Assembly: GCF_002813425.1 (NCBI RefSeq)
Contig: NZ_PHUL01000001.1
Location: 3,169,001-3,233,000, forward strand
Source: Cellulophaga sp. RHA19
GTDB lineage: Bacteria > Bacteroidota > Bacteroidia > Flavobacteriales > Flavobacteriaceae
Reading direction: 5' to 3'
DNA length: 64,000 nucleotides
The notes under the pieces were generated by a model, which was not told the origin of the DNA, searched no databases, and was given only the letters and a program-made list of their open reading frames with translations. The position numbers were made by a program, and so were the translations under genes. Position 1 is the stretch's first letter; every line of letters begins with the position of its first letter. Below, piece by piece: positions 28,718-38,845 of this stretch.

Positions 28718-29365
28718 ATGATGCCTAACCCATCGAGATATAAAGACATACGGTATTCTAATAACGTCCCAGAATGCATATTAGAACAACTAGAAATTTT
28801 TAGGAATGAACTAGAGAAAGCATATTTCTCTAAAGTTCTAATTAGAGTATTAAATAATAAGCCTGATGCCTATGAAATTGGAATAGAATTTCAATCTAAC
28901 TTTTGGTTATCTGAAAGCGTTTGCTATTATAATAACTCTAATTGGCTAAAAGACAAGTTAGATATTAACTCATCTAGATTAGAGCAATTTTATAAGAGCT
29001 TAGAAAAACTAAGGTGTAATACAGAACAATTTGTAGATATAGCAGAATGCGCAATATATTTAGCAGATACATCTGTAATTATAAGTAAGGTGTGCACTAA
29101 CAGTATTATAAACAGTTTAGATGCTATATTAGATACGTTAGTTACTAATGTAGAGTGTTTAATGACTGAAAATTTAGAGCTACCTACAGAAATACACTTA
29201 CCAATTTTATCTGAAGATAATATAAACTTAACCAATAATATAACTGAAAAATCTTACTTCGGGTTCTGGGGACTTTATTATGAGTCTGAAGAAGATGCCG
29301 TTATTTATGATGTGCGCAACAACAGCACAAATAGAGGTGACCTATTTATGATAGATCATATATAA
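28718..29365 (+). CDS. Hypothetical protein of the signalling island
   Basis: The 215-residue soluble protein has no signal peptide or membrane segment, is acidic, and is mainly helical in its first 130 residues (CILEQLEIFRNELEKAYFSK, LEQFYKSLEKLRCN). The C-terminal part is beta-like with aromatic residues (YFGFWGLYYESEEDAV). I do not recognise the family. Its promoter copies that of the LytTR regulator gene, so it is probably a target or effector in the same circuit. Start codons at 28718 and 28721 are both possible. It ends at a hairpin terminator. Confidence 0.75.
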   Translation: MMPNPSRYKDIRYSNNVPECILEQLEIFRNELEKAYFSKVLIRVLNNKPDAYEIGIEFQSNFWLSESVCYYNNSNWLKDKLDINSSRLEQFYKSLEKLRCNTEQFVDIAECAIYLADTSVIISKVCTNSIINSLDAILDTLVTNVECLMTENLELPTEIHLPILSEDNINLTNNITEKSYFGFWGLYYESEEDAVIYDVRNNSTNRGDLFMIDHI

Positions 29366-29366
29366 T

Positions 29367-29400
29367 AAATGGAAAACCAATTAAGGTTTTCCATTTATTT
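29367..29400. terminator. Bidirectional terminator between the 28718 gene and glyA
   Basis: AAATGGAAAACC and GGTTTTCCATTT form a 12-bp stem around AATTAA, followed by ATTT. Both convergent genes end within 25 bases of it. Confidence 0.7.
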
Positions 29401-29421
29401 AACGGTTTTTTATTTAAAATA

Positions 29422-30693
29422 TTAATTAAACAATGCTCTACCTTCCATTAGAGCATTTACTTTATCTCTAACATTTAAAATAACCTCTTCATCTTCTGGG
29501 CTATTAATTACGGCATCTACAAAGTCTACAATAGTTTGCATATCTGCTTCTTTTAAACCACGTGTTGTAATAGCTGCAGTTCCAAAACGGATACCAGATG
29601 TTACAAAAGGAGATTTATCATCAAAAGGAACCATATTTTTATTTGCGGTAATGTCTGCTTTTACCAAAGCATTTTCTGCATCCTTACCAGTAATATTTTT
29701 ATTTCTAAGATCTATAAGCATCATATGGTTATCTGTACCACCAGATATAATTTTATAATCTTTTTTAACAAATGCTGCGGCCATAGCTGCTGCATTTTTC
29801 TTTACCTGAATCATATAATGTAAATACTCATCAGTTAACGCCTCTCCAAAAGCTACTGCTTTTGCGGCAATAATATGCTCTAAAGGTCCGCCTTGGTTCC
29901 CTGGAAAAACTGCCAAATCTAATAAAGCAGACATTTTACGCAAGTTTCCGTTTTTAAGCTTAATTCCAAATGGGTTTTCAAAATCTTTCCCCATCATAAT
30001 CATACCTCCTCTTGGACCACGTAATGTTTTGTGCGTAGTTGTTGTAACAATATGGCAATGTGGCATAGGATCATTTAAAATACCTTTAGCAATTAAACCA
30101 GCTGGATGAGAGATATCTGCTAACAACAAAGCACCAACACTATCTGCAATTACTCTAAAACGCTCAAAGTCTATATCTCTAGAGTAAGCAGAAGCACCAG
30201 CAATAATCATTTTTGGTTTTTCTTTAGTAGCTATCTCTTGTATTTTATCATAATTTAAAACTCCTGTTTCTTCCTCTACTCCGTAAAAAACTGGGTTATA
30301 CAAACGACCAGAAAAGTTTACTGGAGAACCGTGAGTTAAGTGTCCACCGTGAGACAAATCAAAACCTAAAATAGTATCTCCTGGTTTTAAACAAGCGTGG
30401 TATACAGATGCATTTGCTTGTGAACCAGAGTGTGGCTGTACGTTTACATATTCTGCACCAAAAAGCTCTTTAGCTCTATCAATAGCTAATTGCTCTACTT
30501 CATCTACAACCTCACAACCACCATAATAACGCTTTCCAGGATAACCTTCTGCATATTTATTGGTAAGCACAGAGCCTGCAGCTTCCATAACTTGTGGACT
30601 CGTAAAATTCTCTGAAGCTATTAATTCTATTCCTTCTAATTGACGTTCTTTTTCGTCATTAATTAAATCAAAAATTTGGTTATCGCGTTGCAT
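29422..30693 (-). CDS. glyA: Serine hydroxymethyltransferase
   Basis: GlyA interconverts serine and glycine with tetrahydrofolate, the main source of one-carbon units. The 423-residue PLP enzyme carries [16 protein letters not shown] near the N-terminus, [14 protein letters not shown], the PHSGSQAN cofactor loop, [10 protein letters not shown], and the PLP-binding Lys in [15 protein letters not shown]. It is a single gene, convergent with the 28718 gene and divergent from fahA. Confidence 0.98.
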   Translation of the reverse strand: MQRDNQIFDLINDEKERQLEGIELIASENFTSPQVMEAAGSVLTNKYAEGYPGKRYYGGCEVVDEVEQLAIDRAKELFGAEYVNVQPHSGSQANASVYHACLKPGDTILGFDLSHGGHLTHGSPVNFSGRLYNPVFYGVEEETGVLNYDKIQEIATKEKPKMIIAGASAYSRDIDFERFRVIADSVGALLLADISHPAGLIAKGILNDPMPHCHIVTTTTHKTLRGPRGGMIMMGKDFENPFGIKLKNGNLRKMSALLDLAVFPGNQGGPLEHIIAAKAVAFGEALTDEYLHYMIQVKKNAAAMAAAFVKKDYKIISGGTDNHMMLIDLRNKNITGKDAENALVKADITANKNMVPFDDKSPFVTSGIRFGTAAITTRGLKEADMQTIVDFVDAVINSPEDEEVILNVRDKVNALMEGRALFN

Positions 30694-30759
30694 AGATATT
30701 TTATTGCGTTAATAAAGTGTAAAAATACAAATTGCGATTCTTTAATCAGAAGAAAATAA

Positions 30760-30767
30760 TATATTTG
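30760..30767 (+). promoter_or_regulatory. -7 element upstream of fahA
   Basis: TATATTTG matches TAnnTTTG exactly, 37 bases before the fahA start. The nearest TTG upstream is 25 bases away, which is long for a -33 partner. Confidence 0.45.
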
Positions 30768-30804
30768 AAAAGAAATTTATCAAAAAAAAATTAACACGTA
30801 CAAT

Positions 30805-32088
30805 ATGCCTATAAAAACTAACGATCCTTCAAAAAAATCTTGGATTTCTGTTGATTCTACTTCAGATTTTCCAATTCAGAATATTCCTTTTGGTGTATTT
30901 TTAACTAGGGAAGATATTATTACCATAGGTACTCGTATAGGAAACTATGCTATAGATTTAGGTGCATTGCACCAATTAGGGTATTTTGATGGTATACCGT
31001 TAACAGATGATATATTTTTACAAGATTCTTTAAATGATTTTATATCAGACGGAAAAAAAACTTGGCGTTTAGTTCGTAACAGAATTAGCGAAATATTTGA
31101 TATAAATAATACAGCATTACAGAACAACGAAGAGCACAAAAAAATTGTGTTATTTACTATGGACGAAGTAGAAATGCAACTACCAGTTCAAATTGGTGAT
31201 TACACAGATTTTTACTCTAGTAAAGAACACGCTACTAATATTGGTACAATGTTTAGAGATCCTAACAATGCATTGTTACCTAACTGGCTGCATATACCTG
31301 TTGGTTACCACGGTAGAAGCTCTACAATTATACCAAGCGGAACTCCTGTACATAGACCTAACGGGCAAACATTACCAAAAGGAGCAGAAACACCTGTATT
31401 TGGACCTTCTAAACTAGTAGATTTTGAATTAGAAACAGCTTTTATTACTACTGATGCTAACCTTTTGGGTGAGGCAATACCTGTAAACGAAGCTGAAGAC
31501 TATATTTTTGGAATGGTTGTTTTTAACGACTGGAGTGCCAGAGATATTCAAAAATGGGAATATGTACCACTAGGGCCATTTTTAGCTAAAAACTTTGCTT
31601 CTTCAATCTCTCCTTGGATTGTTACTCTAGATGCTTTAGAACCTTTTAGAACCGCTAGTCCTGTACAAGAACCTAAGCCACTACCCTATTTACAGCAAAC
31701 AGGAGAAAAGTCTTTTGACATTAATTTAGAGGTAGATATTACACCAGAAAATGGTGAACCAACAACAGTATCTAAATCTAATTTTAAGTATATGTATTGG
31801 ACAATGGCACAACAACTTGCACACCACACAGTAAATGGTTGTAAAGTTAATAGTGGAGATATGATGGGGAGTGGTACAATTTCTGGTCCTACACCAGATT
31901 CTTACGGCTCTATGCTAGAACTATCTTGGCAAGGAACTAAGCCTGTAAAATTAACCAACGGAGAAACTAGAAAGTTTATACAAGATAATGATACAGTTAC
32001 CTTAAGAGGTTACTGTGAAAATAACGGTGTACGTATTGGTTTTGGAGAAGTTTCTACAAAATTACTACCTGCTATTCCTTTAAAATAA
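30805..32088 (+). CDS. fahA: Fumarylacetoacetase
   Basis: This is the last enzyme of tyrosine degradation, splitting fumarylacetoacetate into fumarate and acetoacetate. The 427-residue protein has the FAH N-terminal domain (about 15-115) and the hydrolase domain with YTDFYSSKEHATNIG, the catalytic and metal region PVGYHGRSSTI, and metal ligands in FELETAF and NDWSARDIQKWEY. hmgA and other pathway genes are not adjacent. A strong terminator follows. Confidence 0.96.
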   Translation: MPIKTNDPSKKSWISVDSTSDFPIQNIPFGVFLTREDIITIGTRIGNYAIDLGALHQLGYFDGIPLTDDIFLQDSLNDFISDGKKTWRLVRNRISEIFDINNTALQNNEEHKKIVLFTMDEVEMQLPVQIGDYTDFYSSKEHATNIGTMFRDPNNALLPNWLHIPVGYHGRSSTIIPSGTPVHRPNGQTLPKGAETPVFGPSKLVDFELETAFITTDANLLGEAIPVNEAEDYIFGMVVFNDWSARDIQKWEYVPLGPFLAKNFASSISPWIVTLDALEPFRTASPVQEPKPLPYLQQTGEKSFDINLEVDITPENGEPTTVSKSNFKYMYWTMAQQLAHHTVNGCKVNSGDMMGSGTISGPTPDSYGSMLELSWQGTKPVKLTNGETRKFIQDNDTVTLRGYCENNGVRIGFGEVSTKLLPAIPLK

Positions 32089-32103
32089 AATAGCTCAACT
32101 TTT

Positions 32104-32134
32104 AAAAAATTCCCTTTATAAGGGAATTTTTTTT
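32104..32134 (+). terminator. Intrinsic terminator of fahA
   Basis: AAAAAATTCCCTT and its complement AAGGGAATTTTTT flank a three-base loop, and the right arm runs into a T-tract. It begins 16 bases after the fahA stop. Confidence 0.85.
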
Positions 32135-32260
32135 GCCTAATAATTATACTATAAATCAAAATAGTAGACAATAAGTTTAGTCTTACAAGAAAAATAAAAA
32201 GGTTAAAACCCCTTGTAAAATATACTATTAAGCAGCATACGGCGTTTGCTCTTTTGTATA

Positions 32261-32276
32261 TTGGCACGACTATTGA
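32261..32276 (+). promoter_or_regulatory. Sigma-54-like promoter of the 32307 lipoprotein gene
   Basis: TTGGCACGACTATTGA matches the RpoN consensus TTGGCACG-N4-TTGC at all -24 positions and at TTG of -12, with exactly 10 bases between GG and GA. Only the final C of -12 is changed. It lies 30 bases upstream of the ATG. No primary-sigma -33/-7 pair with correct spacing was found there. Confidence 0.55.
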
Positions 32277-32306
32277 AAATGTACCTACAATATTAAACCA
32301 AATGTT

Positions 32307-33491
32307 ATGAAAAAAATTCTACTATTAACCGCAGTATCTATTTTTTTAGCCTCTTGTAGCGGAGTTAAAAAAACACAAGAAGCTATTAATACAGGTAATT
32401 ACTTATCTGTAATACAAACATCTGTTAAGAACTTAGCAGCCAACAAAACTAAAAAAAGCAATCAGCCATATATAAGCTTGTTAGAAGATGCTTTTAAAAA
32501 AAATACAGATAGAGAATTAAATCAAATTGAGTTTTATAAAAAAGATGGTAATGCTTCTAATTACGAGCATATTTTTAATGCTTACAATCGTCTTAAAAAT
32601 ATTCAAGAGCAAATTAAGCCACTATTACCTTTAAGAATTATAGAGGAGAATAGAAATGCTAATTTTACCATAACTAATTATGATGATAAAATTTTATCAT
32701 CTAAAAAGCAACTAGCAGAGTATTTGTACAATAATGCTAGTAACTTACTTGCAAATGCCGTAAACAAAGATGATTACAGAAGAGCTTATGATGATTTTAA
32801 TTATTTAAATGAATTAAGTCCTAACTATGCTGACACTAGGTTAAAGATTGAAGAGGCTCACAACAAAGGCATAGACTATATTAAAGTTAAACTTGTAAAT
32901 AGTACAGATAAAATTATACCTGTACGTTTAGAGGACGACCTATTAAACTTTAATACTTATGGTTTAAATGATTTATGGACGGCATACCACACACAACCTA
33001 TAAACAATGTAGTGTATGATTATGAGATGAAAGTTGATTTTAGAGAAATTAATATTTCACCAGAACAAATTAGAGAAAAAGAGCTAGTTAAAGAATCACA
33101 AATAAAAGATGGTTATAAATATGTATTAGATGAAGATGGACAAGTTGTTTTAGATGAAGATGGAAACAAAGTAAAAACAGATAAGTTTAAAACTGTTAGA
33201 TGTAACTTTTATCAATTTACACAATCTAAATCTGCACAAGTAACCGGTGTGGTTAGCTTTACAGACTTAAACACAAAACAACAAGTAAATACTTACCCAT
33301 TAGCTAGTGAGTTTATTTTTGAACACAATTACGCTAATTATAGAGGTGATAAAAGAGCTTTAACAAGTGATTTAATTTCTATGTTAAGTTTAAAATCTGT
33401 ACAATTTCCAAGCAATGAACAAATGGTTTATGATGCCGGAGAAAGTTTAAAAGCTAATTTAAAAAACATTATAACTAGACATAAATTCTAA
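32307..33491 (+). CDS. Lipoprotein of unknown function
   Basis: The 394-residue protein has a lipoprotein signal ending FLASC (Cys17). A helical TPR-like region follows (about 20-190, with YDDFNYLNELSPNYADTRLKIEEA), then a beta-rich domain (about 195-390). It contains a short Asp/Glu-rich phrase, LDEDGQVVLDEDGNKVKTD. I do not recognise a named family. The protein looks like an envelope lipoprotein, perhaps exported to the outer membrane. A sigma-54-like promoter stands directly upstream and a strong terminator follows, so it is a single-gene unit under special control. Confidence 0.75.
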   Translation: MKKILLLTAVSIFLASCSGVKKTQEAINTGNYLSVIQTSVKNLAANKTKKSNQPYISLLEDAFKKNTDRELNQIEFYKKDGNASNYEHIFNAYNRLKNIQEQIKPLLPLRIIEENRNANFTITNYDDKILSSKKQLAEYLYNNASNLLANAVNKDDYRRAYDDFNYLNELSPNYADTRLKIEEAHNKGIDYIKVKLVNSTDKIIPVRLEDDLLNFNTYGLNDLWTAYHTQPINNVVYDYEMKVDFREINISPEQIREKELVKESQIKDGYKYVLDEDGQVVLDEDGNKVKTDKFKTVRCNFYQFTQSKSAQVTGVVSFTDLNTKQQVNTYPLASEFIFEHNYANYRGDKRALTSDLISMLSLKSVQFPSNEQMVYDAGESLKANLKNIITRHKF

Positions 33492-33512
33492 CATTTAAAA
33501 TTTACAAACAAC

Positions 33513-33546
33513 AAAAAAGCCCTTGCAATTGCAAGGGCTTTTTTTT
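33513..33546. terminator. Bidirectional intrinsic terminator
   Basis: A 16-bp perfect palindrome arm (AAAAAAGCCCTTGCAA and complement) with T-runs on both strands. It separates the 32307 lipoprotein gene from the convergent ytxJ gene. Confidence 0.9.
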
Positions 33547-33937
33547 AAATATACTTTTCAAAATCTAGTTCAGAAATACTACCGTGAGATGCATTAGCAA
33601 CTGCAACACCATTTTTTATAACTAATAATTGTGGTGATTGGTGAATAACTTGAAACTTATAACCTGTTTCATTAGACACCTCTCTGTATTGCAACAAGTC
33701 TAAATAATACAAATCTGCCTGCTCCTCTGTAAAATTATACGTATCTCTAAACATCTTAATTACCATACGGCTAATACCACAAGTAGTAGAGTGTTTAAAA
33801 ATAATTTGAGTTTTGGTTTTAGATTTTTCTTCAATCTCTTGCAATTGTGCAACTGTAGTTAAGGGTATCCAAGGCAATTGTTTTTCCTCTTTTTTATTTT
33901 CATCCTTACTTCCAAATATACCTTTAAATAATCCCAT
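33545..33937 (-). CDS. ytxJ: Bacillithiol-system monothiol redox protein YtxJ
   Basis: The 130-residue thioredoxin-fold protein carries the family motif KHSTTCGISR, with one active Cys, and continues YYLDLLQYREVSN and HQSPQLLVIKNG. YtxJ is thought to act as a bacilliredoxin-like protein in bacillithiol-containing bacteria, which include many Flavobacteriia. The start is set at the ATG at 33937 (MGLFKGIFGS), because the longer frame from 33970 adds eleven unrelated residues. It is a single gene, divergent from clpB. Confidence 0.85.
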   Translation of the reverse strand: MGLFKGIFGSKDENKKEEKQLPWIPLTTVAQLQEIEEKSKTKTQIIFKHSTTCGISRMVIKMFRDTYNFTEEQADLYYLDLLQYREVSNETGYKFQVIHQSPQLLVIKNGVAVANASHGSISELDFEKYI

Positions 33938-34104
33938 TTTATTCTTAATTTTATAGTTAAGTCGATGCAAAGCTACAACCTTACAACTGACTATTTGTCT
34001 TGCGAAAACAAGTAATAACAGCCATTTTGTCCGTCTTATCGCTTTGGTAAGATAATTGACTTTAATCTTGTAAAAATACTAATACTATAAAAAATACAAC
34101 ATAT

Positions 34105-36693
34105 ATGAACATTAATAATTTTACAATAAAATCTCAAGAGTCTTTGCAGCAAGCGCAATTGCTAGCACAGGAACTTGGGAATCAGCAAATAGAAAACGAA
34201 CATTTATTTAAAGCTTTAATTAAAGTTGATGAAAACGTAATGCCTTTCATCTTAAAAAAATTAAATGTAAATGTTGCACTATTAACACAGATTGTAGACA
34301 AAGAACTACAAAGTTTACCTAAAGTAACTGGCGCAGATATTATGATGTCTCGTGAAGCTGGTAAAACAATTAACGAAGCAATTATTGTTGCTAAAAAAAT
34401 GAATGATGAGTATGTATCTACAGAACACCTACTCTTAGCCATTTTTAAATCTAAAAGTAAAATATCTCAAATCTTAAAAGACCAAGGAGTAACAGAAAAA
34501 GATTTAAATGCTGCAATAACAGAATTAAGAAACGGAAACAATGTAACATCTCAAAGTGCAGAAGAAAACTATAATTCTTTAGAGAAATACGCTAAAAACC
34601 TAAACAGACTAGCAGATGAGGGCAAATTAGACCCTGTAATTGGTCGTGATGAAGAAATTAGACGCGTACTACAAATTTTATCTCGTAGAACAAAAAATAA
34701 CCCTATGCTAGTTGGTGAACCAGGCGTTGGTAAAACAGCCATTGCAGAAGGTATTGCACACCGTATTATACAAGGTGATATTCCTGATAATTTAAAAGAC
34801 AAAATAATTTATTCTTTAGATATGGGAGCCCTAATTGCTGGTGCAAAATACAAGGGTGAGTTTGAAGAACGCTTGAAATCTGTAATTAAAGAAGTTACAA
34901 GTGCAGACGGACAAATTGTGCTGTTTATTGATGAAATACACACATTAGTAGGTGCTGGTGGCGGAGACGGAGCTATGGATGCCGCTAACATACTTAAACC
35001 TGCATTAGCTCGTGGAGAATTACGTGCTATTGGCGCCACTACTTTAGATGAATATCAAAAGTATTTTGAAAAAGATAAAGCACTAGAGCGTAGGTTTCAA
35101 AAAGTAATAGTAGACGAGCCAAGCACAGAAAGCTCTATCTCTATTTTACGTGGTATTAAAGAAAAATATGAGGCTCACCATAAAGTACGTATTAAAGATG
35201 AAGCTGTTATTGGAGCCGTAGAACTATCTCAACGTTACATTACCAATCGTTTTTTACCAGATAAAGCAATAGATTTAATGGATGAAGCTGCCGCTAAATT
35301 GCGAATGGAAATTAATTCTAAACCAGAAGAATTAGATGTTCTTGATCGTAAAATAATGCAATTAGAAATTGAGATTGAAGCCATTAAAAGAGAAGACGAT
35401 AAAGACAAACTAAAAATACTTAACGTAGACCTTGCAAATATTAAAGAAGAACGTAATGAAATTTTTGCAAAGTGGGATAGCGAAAAAACTGTTGTAGATA
35501 ACATACAGCAAGTAAAACAAGATATAGAAAACTATAAGTTAGAAGCAGAACGTGCAGAACGTAATGGAGATTATGGTAAAGTAGCAGAAATACGTTATGG
35601 TAAAATTAAAGAGTCGCAAGAAGCTTTAGATAAATTACAAAACACCTTAGCAGAACAACAAAGTAACGGTACTTTAATACAAGAAGAGGTTACATATGAG
35701 GATATTGCAGATGTAGTTGCAAAATGGACAGGTATTCCGGTAACTAAAATGCTACAAAGCGAAAGAGAAAAGTTACTAGACCTTGAGTCTGTTTTACACA
35801 AACGTGTAGTTGGACAAGAAGAAGCTATAGAGGCAGTATCTGACGCCATTAGAAGAAGTAGGTCTGGTTTGCAAGATGCAAAACGCCCAATTGGCTCGTT
35901 CTTATTTTTAGGTACAACAGGTGTTGGTAAAACAGAACTTGCTAAAACTCTTGCCTCTTATTTGTTTGATGACGAAAATGCATTAACCAGAATAGATATG
36001 AGTGAGTACCAAGAAAGACACTCTGTAAGTAGATTAGTTGGTGCACCTCCAGGTTATGTTGGTTATGATGAAGGCGGACAGTTAACTGAGGCTGTAAGAC
36101 GCAGACCTTATTCGGTAATTTTATTAGATGAAATTGAAAAAGCACACCCAGATACTTTTAATATTTTATTACAAGTGTTAGATGAAGGTAGATTAACAGA
36201 CAACAAAGGTCGTGTTGCAGATTTTAAAAATACCATTATTATAATGACAAGTAATATGGGTAGCGCTATAATACAAGAAAGTTTTGATACGCACAAAGAT
36301 GCTGTAAAAGCAACAGAAGCTGCTAAAACAGACGTATTAGGTTTGTTAAAAGCAAACATTAGACCAGAGTTTTTAAATAGGATAGATGATATTGTAATGT
36401 TTACACCATTATCTAAAGACAATATAACTCAAATTGTACGTTTGCAATTAAATGCTCTTAAAAAACTAGTAGCAGAACAAAACATAACTATTGACGCTAC
36501 AGATGAAGCTATTGCATTTTTAGCTAAAAAAGGATATGATCCACAGTATGGAGCAAGACCAGTTAAGCGAATTATACAAAAAGAAGTATTAAACAATTTA
36601 TCTAAAGAAATATTATCTGGCAAAGTAACTACAGACAGTATTGTTTTAATAGATAGTTTTGATGATAAATTGGTGTTTAGAAACAATAATTAA
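34105..36693 (+). CDS. clpB: ATP-dependent disaggregase ClpB
   Basis: ClpB is a hexameric AAA+ chaperone that extracts proteins from aggregates together with DnaK. The 862-residue chain has the Clp N domain (1-145), AAA1 with Walker A GEPGVGKT (204-211), the coiled-coil M-domain (about 405-525) typical of ClpB rather than ClpA, AAA2 with GTTGVGKT (603-610), and the C-terminal small domain. It is preceded by 134 bases holding TTTGGTAAGATAATTGAC, which has the GG-N10-GA spacing of a sigma-54 element, but a primary promoter (TAATCTTG) is an equal candidate. A terminator follows. Confidence 0.97.
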   Translation: MNINNFTIKSQESLQQAQLLAQELGNQQIENEHLFKALIKVDENVMPFILKKLNVNVALLTQIVDKELQSLPKVTGADIMMSREAGKTINEAIIVAKKMNDEYVSTEHLLLAIFKSKSKISQILKDQGVTEKDLNAAITELRNGNNVTSQSAEENYNSLEKYAKNLNRLADEGKLDPVIGRDEEIRRVLQILSRRTKNNPMLVGEPGVGKTAIAEGIAHRIIQGDIPDNLKDKIIYSLDMGALIAGAKYKGEFEERLKSVIKEVTSADGQIVLFIDEIHTLVGAGGGDGAMDAANILKPALARGELRAIGATTLDEYQKYFEKDKALERRFQKVIVDEPSTESSISILRGIKEKYEAHHKVRIKDEAVIGAVELSQRYITNRFLPDKAIDLMDEAAAKLRMEINSKPEELDVLDRKIMQLEIEIEAIKREDDKDKLKILNVDLANIKEERNEIFAKWDSEKTVVDNIQQVKQDIENYKLEAERAERNGDYGKVAEIRYGKIKESQEALDKLQNTLAEQQSNGTLIQEEVTYEDIADVVAKWTGIPVTKMLQSEREKLLDLESVLHKRVVGQEEAIEAVSDAIRRSRSGLQDAKRPIGSFLFLGTTGVGKTELAKTLASYLFDDENALTRIDMSEYQERHSVSRLVGAPPGYVGYDEGGQLTEAVRRRPYSVILLDEIEKAHPDTFNILLQVLDEGRLTDNKGRVADFKNTIIIMTSNMGSAIIQESFDTHKDAVKATEAAKTDVLGLLKANIRPEFLNRIDDIVMFTPLSKDNITQIVRLQLNALKKLVAEQNITIDATDEAIAFLAKKGYDPQYGARPVKRIIQKEVLNNLSKEILSGKVTTDSIVLIDSFDDKLVFRNNN

Positions 36694-36713
36694 TATAATT
36701 TAACAAGAATAGT

Positions 36714-36743
36714 AAAAAAAGCTTCCTTTAAGGGGCTTTTTTT
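36714..36743 (+). terminator. Intrinsic terminator of clpB
   Basis: An A-run, a hairpin pairing AGCTTC with GGGGCT (with G-T pairs) around TTTAA, and a seven-base T-run lie 21 bases after the clpB stop. Confidence 0.65.
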
Positions 36744-36793
36744 ATGGTTCTATTTTATAGATTTTATATATTCGTAGAAACAACAAAGAGCAT

Positions 36794-37390
36794 ATGTCCA
36801 CCAAGGCAGAAAAAACCAAAGAATTTATCATTAAAACTTCTGCGCCAATATTTAGCAAACAAGGCTATGTTGGTACAAGTATGAGTGATATTACCAAAGC
36901 AACCAACCTCACAAAAGGGGCTTTATATGGTAATTTTAAAAATAAAGAAGAAATTGCTCTAGCTTGTTTTGAGTACAACACCAATAAACTTTTAACAAAA
37001 ATAGACGAACGCTTAAATATAGACGGCACTTCTTTAGATAAAATATACAGCTTAACTAGTTTTTACAGGCAGTATGCTGTATTTACTTTAGATATGGGAG
37101 GATGCCCCATAATAAATGTTGGTGTAGATGCTGAGTATAATAATAAAATACTATCCAGTGCAGCCAAAGAAATTGTACGCACTATAGAAGGTAAAATTGC
37201 TGCTGTGTTAGAAAATGGTGTTAATAACAACGAATTAAAGTTACCTGTTACTCCTTTACAATTTGCAAAACAATTATATACAATGCTACAAGGCTCTGTG
37301 GCAATGGCTACCATTACACAAGATCGCAAGTATCTTTTAAATACAGTTAACTATATTAATCACTTAATAGAAAAGGAAGTTAAGTTATAA
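36794..37390 (+). CDS. TetR/AcrR-family transcriptional regulator
   Basis: The 198-residue protein has an N-terminal TetR helix-turn-helix (about 8-55, IFSKQGYVGTSMSDITKATNLTKGALYGNFKNKEE) and a C-terminal ligand domain with a Cys in GGCPIINVGVD, typical of the YxaF/AcrR-like group. It would repress nearby or distant genes until a small ligand binds. No efflux or enzyme gene sits next to it, so its target is unknown. The gene is transcribed alone. Confidence 0.9.
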   Translation: MSTKAEKTKEFIIKTSAPIFSKQGYVGTSMSDITKATNLTKGALYGNFKNKEEIALACFEYNTNKLLTKIDERLNIDGTSLDKIYSLTSFYRQYAVFTLDMGGCPIINVGVDAEYNNKILSSAAKEIVRTIEGKIAAVLENGVNNNELKLPVTPLQFAKQLYTMLQGSVAMATITQDRKYLLNTVNYINHLIEKEVKL

Positions 37391-37493
37391 GTTTTCTTTT
37401 TTCTTGATAATAAAAGGCAGCATAAATTATATACTTTTTTGGCTAAAATTTAGTTATTGTATATACAACAACATCAAAAAAAATATTACATAA

Positions 37494-38039
37494 ATGAAAT
37501 TTTTAAAACCAACACTTTTAATATTACTTTTTTCAGTAATACTTGCTTGTAAAAATGATAAAAATGGCGCTTCTAATGAAGAAGCTAATAATACAGTTTC
37601 TACCTTCTATTTTATAAGACACGCAGAAAAAGATAGGTCGGACCAAGAAAACCAAGATCCAGAATTAGCCCAAGAAGGCTTAGGAAGGTCTATTTTTTGG
37701 GCTAAGGTTTTTGAGCCAATTGCTCTAGATGCCATCTATTCTACAGACTACCAAAGAACACAAATGACAGCGGCACCTACATCTGTACAAAAAAATATTT
37801 CTGTTACAAGTTATGATCCTTCAACCATAGAACCACAGCAATTTGTAACTGATAATTACGGTAAAAAAGTTTTAGTAGTTGGCCACAGTAACACTGTACC
37901 AAAGTTTGTAAATGCAATTATTGGTGAAGAAAAATTTGAACAAATAGATGATTATGACAACAGCGGCTTATTTATAGTAACAATAATTGGTACACAAGCC
38001 ACTGCTGTAAAACTTAACTTAGATATTAGTAGACAATAA
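37494..38039 (+). CDS. Histidine phosphatase (SixA/phosphoglycerate mutase-like) lipoprotein
   Basis: The 181-residue protein has a lipoprotein signal (SVILACKN, Cys19). Its histidine phosphatase fold starts with FYFIRHAEKD, the phospho-acceptor His, and has the second His in VVGHSNTVP near residue 130. Its small size is close to SixA. Location outside the cytoplasm makes a role on extracellular phosphate esters or sugar phosphates plausible, but no substrate can be named. The end overlaps the convergent gene at 38026 by 14 bases. Confidence 0.85.
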   Translation: MKFLKPTLLILLFSVILACKNDKNGASNEEANNTVSTFYFIRHAEKDRSDQENQDPELAQEGLGRSIFWAKVFEPIALDAIYSTDYQRTQMTAAPTSVQKNISVTSYDPSTIEPQQFVTDNYGKKVLVVGHSNTVPKFVNAIIGEEKFEQIDDYDNSGLFIVTIIGTQATAVKLNLDISRQ

Positions 38040-38763
38040 TATTATCTAGTTCAATTTTAGATAATAATTCCAACTCATTGTTTTGGAACATTTTATCAAT
38101 CTCTAAAATATTCATAGACTCGGTTTTAGGTTTGTAATTTTCATAATCTACAAATCTAATTCCGTTTACATAACGTTCGTTATAAGCAACTCTAAAACGC
38201 ATACCTCCATCATTAACATAAAACTTGTACGCTAAATAGTCTGGTTTAGTAGTTTCTTTATTAAACCAATACAAGTAGGTATCCTCAAAATCATCACCTC
38301 CGTTTTCCTCACTAAAAGTTATTTTTACCTTATAGTATTGCTTTTCTTTAATAGTAACTTCTCCTAAAAATTCTTTTTTAACAGCTGCATCATTTAAACC
38401 ATAAGGCAAAAGAGCAAAGTAAAAAACAGAGTTAATAGCATTATCAAACTTAACAGCCATAGAATCTGGCACGCTAACCAAACTATCATTTACTAAACGT
38501 GTTAACTTAGCTGATTTAATATCTGTAATAGTAGAAGAATCTTGTTTAAAAATACGCTTCATTATTCTACCACCGTTGTCTTGCAATAAAACATACTTTT
38601 TGTTTCTAAAATCAAAAGATATATTTTTAGTTTTATACAAACTGTCGCCTGTAGTTTTAATTGCATTGTCAACAATAGACTGCGCTGTTACTTCTTGTTT
38701 CTTTTCATTCTTACAAGCCGAAATTACAATCAGCAATAAGAAAAACATACTTTTTTTAATCAT
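38026..38763 (-). CDS. Lipoprotein of unknown function (DUF6503-like)
   Basis: The 245-residue protein has a lipoprotein signal (LLLIVISACKN, Cys17). The rest is a beta-rich domain with phrases such as SFDFRNKKYVLLQD, YYKVKITFSEENGG and YLYWFNKETTKPDYLAY, similar to LolA/LppX-like or DUF6503 proteins of Flavobacteriia. A lipid- or ligand-carrying role would fit the fold but is inference. The gene overlaps its convergent neighbour by 14 bases and is divergent from smpB. Confidence 0.72.
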   Translation of the reverse strand: MIKKSMFFLLLIVISACKNEKKQEVTAQSIVDNAIKTTGDSLYKTKNISFDFRNKKYVLLQDNGGRIMKRIFKQDSSTITDIKSAKLTRLVNDSLVSVPDSMAVKFDNAINSVFYFALLPYGLNDAAVKKEFLGEVTIKEKQYYKVKITFSEENGGDDFEDTYLYWFNKETTKPDYLAYKFYVNDGGMRFRVAYNERYVNGIRFVDYENYKPKTESMNILEIDKMFQNNELELLSKIELDNIIVY

Positions 38764-38831
38764 AAAATAAAATCTTTAGTGCATTAGTTGTAATGCTTTT
38801 AAAATCTTTACAAAGTTGGTTTAAAATATTC

Positions 38832-38839
38832 TATTTTTG
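38832..38839 (+). promoter_or_regulatory. -7 element of smpB
   Basis: TATTTTTG matches TAnnTTTG exactly and ends 6 bases before the ATG at 38846. A TTTA lies 21 bases upstream. The expected transcription start falls at about 38844-38847, so the mRNA would be almost leaderless. Confidence 0.5.
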
Positions 38840-38845
38840 CAGTCT

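Noticed and set aside
34182..36686. Several minus-strand frames of 67-104 codons opposite clpB
   Set aside because: They overlap conserved AAA+ motifs in antisense and have hydrophobic, low-complexity products. They are shadows.
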